From a virus: 21,365 bases of DNA. Positions 15,695-21,365 of the stretch are shown here, piece by piece. The stretch lies in the IMG/VR virus record IMGVR_UViG_3300006736_001109, positions 1 through 21,365 of that record; one strand, given 5' to 3'. The stretch's first letter is position 1. Each line of letters starts with the position of its first letter. The notes under the pieces are model-generated. The model was given only the letters and a program-made list of their open reading frames with translations, made no database searches and was not told the DNA's origin. A program made the translations under genes and the position numbers.

Positions 15695-16619
15695 AATTGC
15701 CAAGCCATTGATCTATGACGCTCTTACCTTGTTTCATCGTACCCAATAAACCACCTTGATTTATACCTGTCATTATATCTTTAGGCAAACTCGGCATCTG
15801 GTTAGAGTAGTTCTGCACCGGCTGCACACCTTGGAATCCTGCGGCTATCTGGTTAGTGCCGCTACCCCTGCCTAGGGTGGCCTGTACAGGATCGAAACCT
15901 GAGCGCGAGCCTGCCATGAAATTTGTGGCTGTATTCAAGGCGTTACCCAACGCAGCCCTTTTGCGGTCTAGCGCAGAACCAAACTGCATGGCGTTCTCTA
16001 TAGCCGTGAGGTTTCCACCGCCACCGGCTGAACCCCTCTGCATATTCCGTCGTGCGTTCATACGCTCAATCTCTGCACGCTCACCACCAGAAAGACCGCT
16101 CATGTTTATACTACCGAGAAGGTCTTGTACCTTCTGTCTCCCTGTCTCTCTGGCCTGCAACCACGGTTGGTCAGTTACAGCCAACTGATCCATTACGTTC
16201 TGAGCCATCTCTGGCCCTTGAAGATCCATAATGGTCTTATCTGTACCAGCAGCCAGCCTACGTTTCCAATGGTCTGCCTCGCCCTCAAGACCTACGTAAT
16301 CAACCGCACCGGGTACAAATCCCGGTTTATAGTCTTTGATACCCTCGCTACCTTGTGCAGTTTCCCAAGCTAGACGTTGTTGTTGAGGGGTGAACTGCCT
16401 CTGCATATTGAGGTCTTTCTGCAGCATGGCTTCTACCTCGTCACGATGCGCCCCCATTATACGTGGGTATGACTCCGCGTAAGCCTTACCGTAGTCCTCG
16501 CCTACATCTTTAGGAGATGTCTCTGTTGCCCTACCTACACCGTATTCTATGCCACCACTAATTAAACTGGGGATAATGTCATCCCAACCGATGCCTGTTC
16601 CAAGTAATCCATTTCCCAT
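15693..16619 (-). CDS. Internal virion-type structural protein
   Basis: This 308-aa protein starts with a glycine-rich, mildly hydrophobic segment (residues 1-30, including IIPSLISGGIEYG). A long helical, Q-rich part follows (MLQKDLNMQRQFTPQQQRLA), then a glycine stretch (RGSAGGGGN) and a glycine/asparagine-rich end. It lacks catalytic motifs I can recognise. The gene has one of the best ribosome binding sites in the window (AAGGAG, 8 bases upstream), suggesting high late expression. Its amphipathic N-terminus, composition and neighbours (nozzle-like protein upstream, giant ejected protein downstream) point to an internal core or ejection protein. This is positional inference. Confidence 0.68.
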   Translation of the reverse strand: MGNGLLGTGIGWDDIIPSLISGGIEYGVGRATETSPKDVGEDYGKAYAESYPRIMGAHRDEVEAMLQKDLNMQRQFTPQQQRLAWETAQGSEGIKDYKPGFVPGAVDYVGLEGEADHWKRRLAAGTDKTIMDLQGPEMAQNVMDQLAVTDQPWLQARETGRQKVQDLLGSINMSGLSGGERAEIERMNARRNMQRGSAGGGGNLTAIENAMQFGSALDRKRAALGNALNTATNFMAGSRSGFDPVQATLGRGSGTNQIAAGFQGVQPVQNYSNQMPSLPKDIMTGINQGGLLGTMKQGKSVIDQWLGN

Positions 16620-16627
16620 AGCTCTAT

Positions 16628-16633
16628 CTCCTT
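16628..16633 (-). promoter_or_regulatory. Strong ribosome binding site (AAGGAG)
   Basis: AAGGAG on the minus strand lies 8 bases before ATG 16619. It shares bases with the TAA stop (16632-16634) of the 80-aa gene, so termination and re-initiation are likely coupled. Confidence 0.7.
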
Positions 16634-16874
16634 ATGATGTTATTACCCCTGCCGTTCTCAAACTCGCCAGCAACGCTATAATTGCCGTTTGATTATTTGC
16701 TGCACTATCCCCTGACGGGTTTGTTACAGCCACGCCTTTAAGTACCACACCCCTTGCCGAGGTCGTCGCATCCGCCACGGTAATCCCGGCTAACCAACTG
16801 TCAAAGTCATCCTTGCTAGTGAACAAAGTCACAGTGTCCGTCTTACTTATCGCACTTGTTACTGCTATTGGCAT
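16632..16874 (-). CDS. Small structural-type protein, head-fibre/decoration-like end
   Basis: This 80-aa protein is neutral and rich in Thr, Ala and Ser. Its C-terminal part (NNQTAIIALLASLRTAGVIT) resembles the short helix plus 'LR.AG.I' ending common in small phage head-fibre or baseplate-like proteins. It starts 1 base after the 795-aa gene stop without a Shine-Dalgarno sequence. It sits among tail and internal virion genes, so a virion role is likely, but the similarity is short and I cannot name the family with certainty. Confidence 0.58.
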   Translation of the reverse strand: MPIAVTSAISKTDTVTLFTSKDDFDSWLAGITVADATTSARGVVLKGVAVTNPSGDSAANNQTAIIALLASLRTAGVITS

Positions 16875-16875
16875 A

Positions 16876-19263
16876 TCATGCTGAGTATGCTTGGTTAATG
16901 AGTGACGACTTCAGCGTCACATCCTTGGTTTGTATGCGTAACGTAGACATTTTAGGCGAACCCTTCAAGTACAACTTGAAAGAGACCTTCCAGCCTTGGC
17001 TACTAGATTGATAGTTAAAAGTCATGTTTGCGTGTGTATTTGTGTTGATTTCGGAGGGGTAAGTGACAGGATACTTCAGCCCTGACCTTATCAGCGGAAT
17101 GCTTCTTACCTGAAAACCACCGTTTACACCGGCAGTTCTCGCGTCATCCACATACTGAGAGACAGCAAAAAATCCAGCGTTATAGCCCAGTGCGTCATCG
17201 TCCACGCCCTTGTTTGACAAGATTCCTGTTGCGGCGGTGCTAGAAAAACCGAATTTCGTGCCTACTGTACCCGCCTCTGCAAAGACCTTAAATGCGAGAG
17301 TAGCTCCGTTATCAAAAAAGAGTGTTGAATCATGTGGCGGAAAACTGCTTGAGGTAACACCCGTACTACCCTCCTTGAAACCATCTACGGTTATGTAGTT
17401 GGATGCAGCAGAAGACAAACCCGTAGGATACTTACCGGGTGGGTATCCACTTGCGTTGTTTATCTTGAAATTGTTGAAGATGTTAAAAGGCTTGTTGAAC
17501 AAAACATTGATGCTCAAAGGCTTTATCTCAACCTTGGGGTCTTGCGAACAGAAACTTTTAGTCTCCACGATGGCAAGATCATACTCTTCAGCACCATAAA
17601 GCTGCTTCAACCAAAAGCCCTGCGAGTCTGGGTCATCGGTTACTGCGTACAAAGCCTGAACACCTGCTGTCGTAACACCCACAGCCATGTCCCGAATCGG
17701 TTTGCATAATACACTCTTGTGTGTAAAAATAGCAGAGGTGCTATCTCCGTCCCAACTTTCTATTCCATTCCCTGAGTCATCGTGCATATCCAGACTCACA
17801 AACTTCTTGGTGGCCATATCGTAGACCACAGTTACCTGCTGCTGCGGGAGATTGGTCAGCAGGTGGAATAGCGCGTAACCATCGTGGATTATTGCACACT
17901 GGAAAGTGCCATCCTGTAGAACGCCCTTGAATATATCAGAGATCGGACGAGAGAAGATGTCGTTTCTGGCCAAGGCTTCAGCCTGCTGTACCGCGTTGAA
18001 AGAGCGTATCCCGTGCTGATCTATGAAGGCAAAGTCACCCAGCAAATCCACAAACGAGTTGTGATTCACCGGCCCTGTGCTAAACAGATACTTCTTGGTG
18101 AAGGTCGGCTCACCGAAGATCGTGTTCGTTATGTCGGGCTTAATGGCGTAGCTTGAGTTTGCCGCACCAACAAAGAGTTCCTCCGTGTTCAGGGAACGCA
18201 AGCAGGTTATTGGATCGTTGCTTATCGTGTAGGCTACAGCCTCGACACCGCCTATGGCTTCCTTGTCGTGTATCTTACCGCCAGACTCGTTCAGCGGAAT
18301 CATGAAATCCAGAGGACGCCCACTAACACTATGGTAGAGTTTCGTCCCGTCAACGGAGGCCACATACAACTTACCACCGTGATGTGCCATCTGCTTGCCT
18401 ATCGGCACATACTCACGGAAACCAACAACACCTAGCTCGTCATTCTCAACCCTATTGCCAGTTAACACACCTACAAATGCAGTAGCACTGGCAACGGCAT
18501 CAAAAGAAGTTGTAATTGAACCCCCACCAGCAAACTTAATCACAGAACCGGCGTCAATATCCACAGGCAAAGCATCCACAGCGAAAGCCCACGTACCTGT
18601 AGCGTAACCGTTGCTGTTGTTTATCGTAACGTAATAGTTCTGCCACTGGTCATAGCCCATCAACTGTCTGGCTGTAACCGTGGTATCTGCGGCTATCTCG
18701 ATCAAATTGGGTTGGTTAGTGCCATCCTGTACGACGATACCTGCGACTGTTGGGGGTATCCGCTTAGTGTAGTCTGACTGTGCGCCCACGTTGGGGTTGT
18801 CCGATGAGGTAGACTTGGCTGCAAAGTTGTCGTACGAGGGCGGAACTACTACTGTATGGACAAACTCTGCCGTGGTTGAAAGTCTTATCGTGCCTGTACC
18901 TGTGGTAACGCCAGTAGCATACGCTACAGGTTTTACGTGTGTACTTGTGGTACTCCAGACTACCGAGAGAGCCTCTGCGTCTTTGGACTTCTTGAGACAG
19001 ACGCCATCCACAAAGATAAAGAAGTACGGGTCTACAAAGATTATCCCCTGTACCTTTGGGTCTGTAGATGTGTAAGCCCCAGGATTAGCTACCACAGGAA
19101 AGAGCTGGTCAGTATCATACACCTTCGACTTTTTGATGGCCTCCAGCGCATCGTGCCGATTTCTAACATTAAACGCCAGCCTGTAGGCATCTTCAGGAAC
19201 CCGTGTGTCATCGACACTTAGATTCATTCCGCCACCAAAAGACCGTTGTATGAAGTCTGCCAT
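16876..19263 (-). CDS. Tail nozzle-like protein (T7 gp12-type tail tubular protein B)
   Basis: This 795-aa protein begins IQRSFGGGMNLSVDDTRVP and continues with YRLAFNVRNRHDALEAIKKS. That opening (a GG motif, then a short segment naming residues that precede 'N.r.R.g.l..i') is seen at the start of podoviral nozzle/tail tubular B and related stabilisation proteins. The rest is beta-rich with repeated blades, as expected for a beta-propeller nozzle, and ends in strand-rich receptor- or platform-like domains. Length fits T7 gp12 (about 790). It directly follows the adaptor-like gene with a TGATG overlap, the same order as gp11-gp12. Assignment is by architecture and synteny rather than by catalytic motif. 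Confidence 0.72.
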   Translation of the reverse strand: MADFIQRSFGGGMNLSVDDTRVPEDAYRLAFNVRNRHDALEAIKKSKVYDTDQLFPVVANPGAYTSTDPKVQGIIFVDPYFFIFVDGVCLKKSKDAEALSVVWSTTSTHVKPVAYATGVTTGTGTIRLSTTAEFVHTVVVPPSYDNFAAKSTSSDNPNVGAQSDYTKRIPPTVAGIVVQDGTNQPNLIEIAADTTVTARQLMGYDQWQNYYVTINNSNGYATGTWAFAVDALPVDIDAGSVIKFAGGGSITTSFDAVASATAFVGVLTGNRVENDELGVVGFREYVPIGKQMAHHGGKLYVASVDGTKLYHSVSGRPLDFMIPLNESGGKIHDKEAIGGVEAVAYTISNDPITCLRSLNTEELFVGAANSSYAIKPDITNTIFGEPTFTKKYLFSTGPVNHNSFVDLLGDFAFIDQHGIRSFNAVQQAEALARNDIFSRPISDIFKGVLQDGTFQCAIIHDGYALFHLLTNLPQQQVTVVYDMATKKFVSLDMHDDSGNGIESWDGDSTSAIFTHKSVLCKPIRDMAVGVTTAGVQALYAVTDDPDSQGFWLKQLYGAEEYDLAIVETKSFCSQDPKVEIKPLSINVLFNKPFNIFNNFKINNASGYPPGKYPTGLSSAASNYITVDGFKEGSTGVTSSSFPPHDSTLFFDNGATLAFKVFAEAGTVGTKFGFSSTAATGILSNKGVDDDALGYNAGFFAVSQYVDDARTAGVNGGFQVRSIPLIRSGLKYPVTYPSEINTNTHANMTFNYQSSSQGWKVSFKLYLKGSPKMSTLRIQTKDVTLKSSLINQAYSA

Positions 19264-20216
19264 CAGCGGAAGGTTTTCGTATACTTGTTGATGAGGGAGA
19301 CCGTAAGCTTGTCGTGCGGATGCTTGTCGAACCTGACCTTCTGCAACTGACCGCGTTGCAAATCCGAGTTACGCCTGCCCATGCTCCGAGAGGCTTTCTT
19401 GTCGTACAACATGGCCTCCTCGATCTTGCCCTGCTCCTCCATATAAAGCTGCATCACCTTGTTCACGATGATGTTATCGTAACCATCTGCCGGGAACTCG
19501 TCGCTGTCCTTGCTGAGATAAGGAAGCTTCTTCTTGTAGACTACCTCCAGCGTATGATTGTCGTCCTGTGCCGCAGTGGATTCCCACGGAAACTCGCTGA
19601 CATCCACTATCAGATACTGTGACTCCTTCTCGTTGTTGGGTATGACCGCAACCACGGTGTCGTCTGACTGCTTGATACTGATATCGTAAGTGCAGACATC
19701 CGACTTAATGATGGATTCTATCGACGTAAAGGTAGTCGAGAAAGTATTGCTTGTGCTGCTTAGTGTAACATCCTCGAAGGTTCTGGAGATACCTGCAGCA
19801 GACCCTACGACTGTTATCGTTATCGTGGACATCGCAGCAGTTACCACGGCTTTCATACCTGAGAAGCTGGTGGGAGTTACCTTGAAAGGTTCGTAGCCCT
19901 TGATACGCCACGTACGGTCATCCTGTTCCAAGGTGTTGTATGCGTAGCGTTCGGTAAGGTTGGACAGACTCCAAGGGTACTTACTTTCTTTTTCCCTTAC
20001 GGCCCGTATGGAGCTTACGTTGCTGGGCAGAGCTATAGTCTTGTTACCTTGGACATAGAAGGAGTCCTCCACAAGACTCCCGACCATATCAGATTCCTCG
20101 TAGAGTTCCTGCGCCCCCTCGTTGAGGTAGTCCAGCATAATGGAACGCTGGTGATTATCGTTCGGATTAATCCCCAGCTTCTTCCCTGCTCTATCCAGTA
20201 TGTATTCTACACTCAT
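19263..20216 (-). CDS. Tail adaptor-like protein (T7 gp11-type tail tubular protein A)
   Basis: This 317-aa protein has a helical N-terminus (ILDRAGKKLGI, then IMLDYLNEGAQELYEE) and an inserted Thr/Ser-rich beta region around residues 115-210. A helical C-terminus follows (VNKVMQLYMEEQGKIEEAMLYDKKA) with a basic end. Helical ends around a beta insertion, with the long C-terminal helix carrying tyrosine and glutamate, fit podoviral head-tail adaptors/gatekeepers. It is longer than T7 gp11 (about 196 aa); the beta insertion accounts for the difference. It lies just upstream of the nozzle-like gene in coupled translation, and its own start overlaps the preceding small gene as ATGA. Confidence 0.7.
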   Translation of the reverse strand: MSVEYILDRAGKKLGINPNDNHQRSIMLDYLNEGAQELYEESDMVGSLVEDSFYVQGNKTIALPSNVSSIRAVREKESKYPWSLSNLTERYAYNTLEQDDRTWRIKGYEPFKVTPTSFSGMKAVVTAAMSTITITVVGSAAGISRTFEDVTLSSTSNTFSTTFTSIESIIKSDVCTYDISIKQSDDTVVAVIPNNEKESQYLIVDVSEFPWESTAAQDDNHTLEVVYKKKLPYLSKDSDEFPADGYDNIIVNKVMQLYMEEQGKIEEAMLYDKKASRSMGRRNSDLQRGQLQKVRFDKHPHDKLTVSLINKYTKTFR

Positions 20217-20341
20217 CTTGCTGTTACAGCACTTACTGAACCTTTGCTACGCGCCGTCACTGCGACCTTAGACCCCTTGGAGCGAGCGGTCTTCTCACTC
20301 ACCGAGGCCTGCGTCCTTGCTGTTACTGCTACCGTAGCCAT
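20213..20341 (-). CDS. 42-aa basic repeat protein (VTAR repeats)
   Basis: This very small gene encodes MATVAVTARTQASV followed by repeated units: VTAR occurs at residues 6-9, 28-31 and 39-42, and SKGS occurs twice. The protein is basic, rich in Ser, Ala, Thr, Lys and Val, and has no hydrophobic core. It begins with TAATG after the Rz1-like stop and ends as ATGA with the adaptor start, so it is tightly coupled in the late operon. AAGG lies 8-11 bases upstream of the ATG. I do not recognise a named family. An alternating Val/Thr/Ser pattern could form a short beta fibre or bind DNA, but function is unknown. Confidence 0.65.
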   Translation of the reverse strand: MATVAVTARTQASVSEKTARSKGSKVAVTARSKGSVSAVTAR

Positions 20342-20571
20342 TACCTTCGCCTTTCTAACTCATACTCAAGCCCATTTATCGTCTTGAGTGCTTCCCTCGT
20401 AAACTCAGGAGCCGCTTGCGCCGCCGCCGGAAACTCTGGATGACTCATCAGCCTCCCGCTGTTTTCCAGCTTCACGCTTACGCACCCACTCATCAATAGA
20501 AGCATCAACAGCAGCATCTTTTTGGGAATGCCGCTGTTGCGCTTTTTGTTCTCTAAGCATATCAATCGCAT
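20341..20571 (-). CDS. Rz1-like outer-membrane spanin lipoprotein
   Basis: This 76-aa protein has a basic N-region, a hydrophobic run (MLLLMLLLM) and a lipobox-like LMSGC with the cysteine at residue 30. The mature part is short and ends in a helical, charged segment (FTREALKTINGLEYELERRR). It starts out of frame inside the Rz-like gene and runs 64 bases beyond its stop, the overlapping layout typical of o-spanins. It would be exported, lipidated and anchored in the outer membrane, pairing with the inner-membrane spanin for the last step of lysis. The start at 20571 keeps the positively charged n-region; the later ATG before LLLM would lose it. This also implies a host with an outer membrane. 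Confidence 0.7.
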   Translation of the reverse strand: MRLICLENKKRNSGIPKKMLLLMLLLMSGCVSVKLENSGRLMSHPEFPAAAQAAPEFTREALKTINGLEYELERRR

Positions 20572-20632
20572 TGCCGATTAAATCCGCAAGCGCGGGAAAC
20601 GCTTTAAGAATCGCTGTTACCAGACTCAGCAC
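20405..20632 (-). CDS. Rz-like inner-membrane spanin candidate
   Basis: From GTG 20632 this is a 75-aa protein. A moderately hydrophobic N-terminal stretch (SLVTAILKAFPALADLIG) is followed by a long charged helix (EQKAQQRHSQKDAAVDASID) and a Ser/Gly-rich end. This membrane-anchor plus coiled segment fits an i-spanin, although the hydrophobic part contains charged residues and is weak for a membrane span. A longer frame begins at TTG 20689 inside the holin-like gene; its first 19 residues do not look coding, so GTG is preferred. The frame overlaps the holin stop by 29 bases and contains the Rz1-like start, supporting a lysis cassette. An ATG at 20563 would remove the anchor. Confidence 0.58.
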   Translation of the reverse strand: MLSLVTAILKAFPALADLIGNAIDMLREQKAQQRHSQKDAAVDASIDEWVRKREAGKQREADESSRVSGGGASGS

Positions 20633-20792
20633 CCGCGTCTGATTGAATGCCCTTGCGTAAGAAACCGGCCAACAACGAGGTAATGACAAGGTTAATCATC
20701 ATACCAAGTTCCATATCACCGCTAAGGTACGCACCCACTGCTGCCAAGATTCCTCCCGCAGCCGTCATGTATGTCTTCTTGCCTTTAAGCAT
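20604..20792 (-). CDS. Holin-like small membrane protein
   Basis: This 62-aa protein has two hydrophobic segments, at about residues 8-25 (TYMTAAGGILAAVGAYLSG) and about 29-46 (LGMMINLVITSLLAGFL). The start is basic (LKGKK) and the tail polar. Two membrane spans and this size fit a class II-type holin that forms lesions in the inner membrane to start lysis. It lies directly upstream of the overlapping spanin-like genes; no endolysin is seen in the window. It begins 2 bases after the preceding small gene. The call rests on topology and position. Confidence 0.72.
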   Translation of the reverse strand: MLKGKKTYMTAAGGILAAVGAYLSGDMELGMMINLVITSLLAGFLRKGIQSDAGAESGNSDS

Positions 20793-20794
20793 AT

Positions 20795-20914
20795 CTATTT
20801 CTTTCTTCCCTTCGCTCCTTTTTGTTTCTTTTTATCCTCACGCCTCTTTGCCGCGTTCGCAGCCCTAATACCCGCTGGGGTATACGCATAATGTTTTCCT
20901 GCTACCATTGGCAT
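20795..20914 (-). CDS. 39-aa highly basic protein (MPMV start)
   Basis: A short gene encodes MPMVAGKHYAYTPAGIRAAN followed by a strongly basic tail that is mostly Lys and Arg (KRREDKKKQKGAKGRKK). Similar very small proteins opening with MPMV, a Gly-Lys and a YT segment recur in late regions of marine phages as I remember them; I cannot confirm this here. A ribosome binding site (AAGGA) stands 9 bases before the ATG, and the gene starts 1 base after the previous stop. The basic tail suggests nucleic acid or capsid interaction; no function is established. Confidence 0.72.
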   Translation of the reverse strand: MPMVAGKHYAYTPAGIRAANAAKRREDKKKQKGAKGRKK

Positions 20915-20915
20915 A

Positions 20916-21068
20916 TTATGTATTCCTTATTTGTTCACGTATCTTCAATACAATATAGACTAAAGTGGCCAGACTGACTCCAACCTTCAGTAGTATGTCA
21001 ATCTCAAGCAGCCAGTTTCCAAGACCTGTAACAGACGCAACTCCAACTTTTAAGTCATCTAAATTCAT
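20916..21068 (-). CDS. Small single-span membrane protein
   Basis: This 50-aa protein has a polar start (NLDDLK), a mildly hydrophobic part (VGVASVTGLGNWLLEID) and a clear hydrophobic segment (LLKVGVSLATLVYIVLKI, about residues 26-43) before a short basic end. It is probably an inner-membrane protein with one span. It begins as ATGA with the lipoprotein gene. Its location, just before the holin-like gene, suggests an antiholin or second holin, but this is only positional. Confidence 0.62.
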   Translation of the reverse strand: MNLDDLKVGVASVTGLGNWLLEIDILLKVGVSLATLVYIVLKIREQIRNT

Positions 21069-21202
21069 TCAGTCGTTTTACCTTCGTACTCTATATCAAT
21101 AAAGGGCGTGTCAATCTCCAGCTTCCCCGGTAGTGACTTACACCCCGCACCAATCCAGATGATCGCCGCACTAATAATTGTAATCACTAAAAACCGTTTC
21201 AT
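21065..21202 (-). CDS. Small lipoprotein
   Basis: This 45-aa protein starts MKRFLVITIISAAIIW, a compact signal peptide. A lipobox-like IGAGC follows, with Cys at residue 21; position -3 is Gly rather than the usual Leu. The mature part is only about 25 residues and acidic (LEIDTPFIDIEYEGKTTE). It would be exported and lipidated. Together with the Rz1-like protein it makes two lipoproteins in this late region. It could be an additional lysis protein or an envelope modifier such as an exclusion lipoprotein. Both ends are ATGA overlaps. Confidence 0.66.
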   Translation of the reverse strand: MKRFLVITIISAAIIWIGAGCKSLPGKLEIDTPFIDIEYEGKTTE

Positions 21203-21351
21203 TCGTCTTCGATCAGTTCCACCTTTGTCACGCCCAACTCACTGCCTTTCGGCAAATAACAATCGCCCCCGTTTATAGGCAGTCGCCGCTCAATGGTGAG
21301 TTCCTTCAACTGACAGTTTGGAACCACCATCGTCGAGGAACGATCACTCAT
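21199..21351 (-). CDS. 50-aa hypothetical protein
   Basis: I do not recognise this protein. It has two Cys (PNCQLKELTI and GGDCYLPKGSELG), beta-like strands and an acidic end (LIEDE). No signal peptide or membrane segment is visible. It starts in an ATGA overlap with a frame entering from the right edge and ends in an ATGA overlap with the lipoprotein gene, which supports it as a real, coupled gene. Confidence 0.62.
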   Translation of the reverse strand: MSDRSSTMVVPNCQLKELTIERRLPINGGDCYLPKGSELGVTKVELIEDE

Positions 21352-21365
21352 CTGAAAGGTTGTTG
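21348..21365 (-). CDS. C-terminal codons of an upstream gene (partial)
   Basis: An open frame of five codons (QQPFR) ends at TGA in an ATGA overlap with the 50-aa gene. The call rests only on the coupling pattern repeated through this operon; too little sequence remains for any function. Confidence 0.25.
   Translation of the reverse strand, partial: QQPFR

Noticed and set aside
20405-20689. Full 94-codon form of the Rz-like frame from TTG 20689
   Set aside because: The first 19 residues lie inside the holin-like gene and are not membrane-like or coding-like. The GTG at 20632 gives a better N-terminus.
1-21365. CRISPR array, tRNA genes, integrase or attachment site
   Set aside because: No regularly spaced repeats, cloverleaf-like genes, recombinase motifs or att-like duplications were noticed by eye on either strand.

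Overview
This window is part of a double-stranded DNA bacteriophage genome, apparently a T7-like (short-tailed) podovirus or a distant relative. It has two converging gene arms. The left arm (1-6492, + strand) carries replication and recombination genes. The right arm (6495-21365, - strand) is a long late operon of virion, tail-connector and lysis genes. No tRNA, integrase, RNA polymerase, terminase or capsid gene is visible; portal and capsid genes presumably lie beyond the right edge. Genes are tightly packed, with many ATGA, GTGA, TGATG or TAATG junctions, and no gene-free stretch exceeds about 105 bases.

Left arm, in order: the end of an upstream frame; a P-loop ATPase of the phage RecA-like/AAA_24 type; a protein with two zinc ribbons resembling Lar; a small unknown protein; a DUF669-like probable ssDNA-binding protein; an intergenic segment that folds as a perfect three-way junction (1941-2024); a ribbon-helix-helix-like protein; a small unknown protein; a family A DNA polymerase with a proofreading exonuclease and an N-terminal uracil-DNA-glycosylase-like domain that looks degenerate; a DUF3987-like AAA+ ATPase (probable helicase); an HExxH metallopeptidase-like protein with no ATG at its expected start; and a small charged protein. 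Together these make a self-contained replication module of ssDNA binding, annealing/ATPase, polymerase and helicase.

Right arm, in transcription order (right to left): a run of very small genes (50-aa protein, 45-aa lipoprotein, 50-aa membrane protein, 39-aa basic protein); a holin-like protein; an Rz/Rz1-like spanin pair in which the Rz1-like lipoprotein starts out of frame inside the Rz-like gene; a 42-aa protein with VTAR repeats; a T7 gp11-like tail adaptor; a 795-aa tail nozzle-like protein; an 80-aa structural-type protein; two glutamine-rich internal-virion-type proteins; and a 2184-aa giant probable ejected virion protein combining an HExxH metallopeptidase-like motif with a polyvalent ADP-ribosyltransferase-like domain. 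At the distal end are two accessory genes: a PD-(D/E)XK nuclease and a type II secretion-like pseudopilin with the H-X9-DG signature.

The pseudopilin is the most striking gene. Its N-terminus and H-X9-DG box are those of the pilin-like proteins that are very abundant in the Verrucomicrobiota-Planctomycetota-Lentisphaerota group, so I infer a host in that group, most likely Verrucomicrobiota. A phage carrying a pilin-like surface protein at the end of its late operon suggests alteration of the host envelope, superinfection exclusion or a virion role. None of these can be decided from sequence alone.
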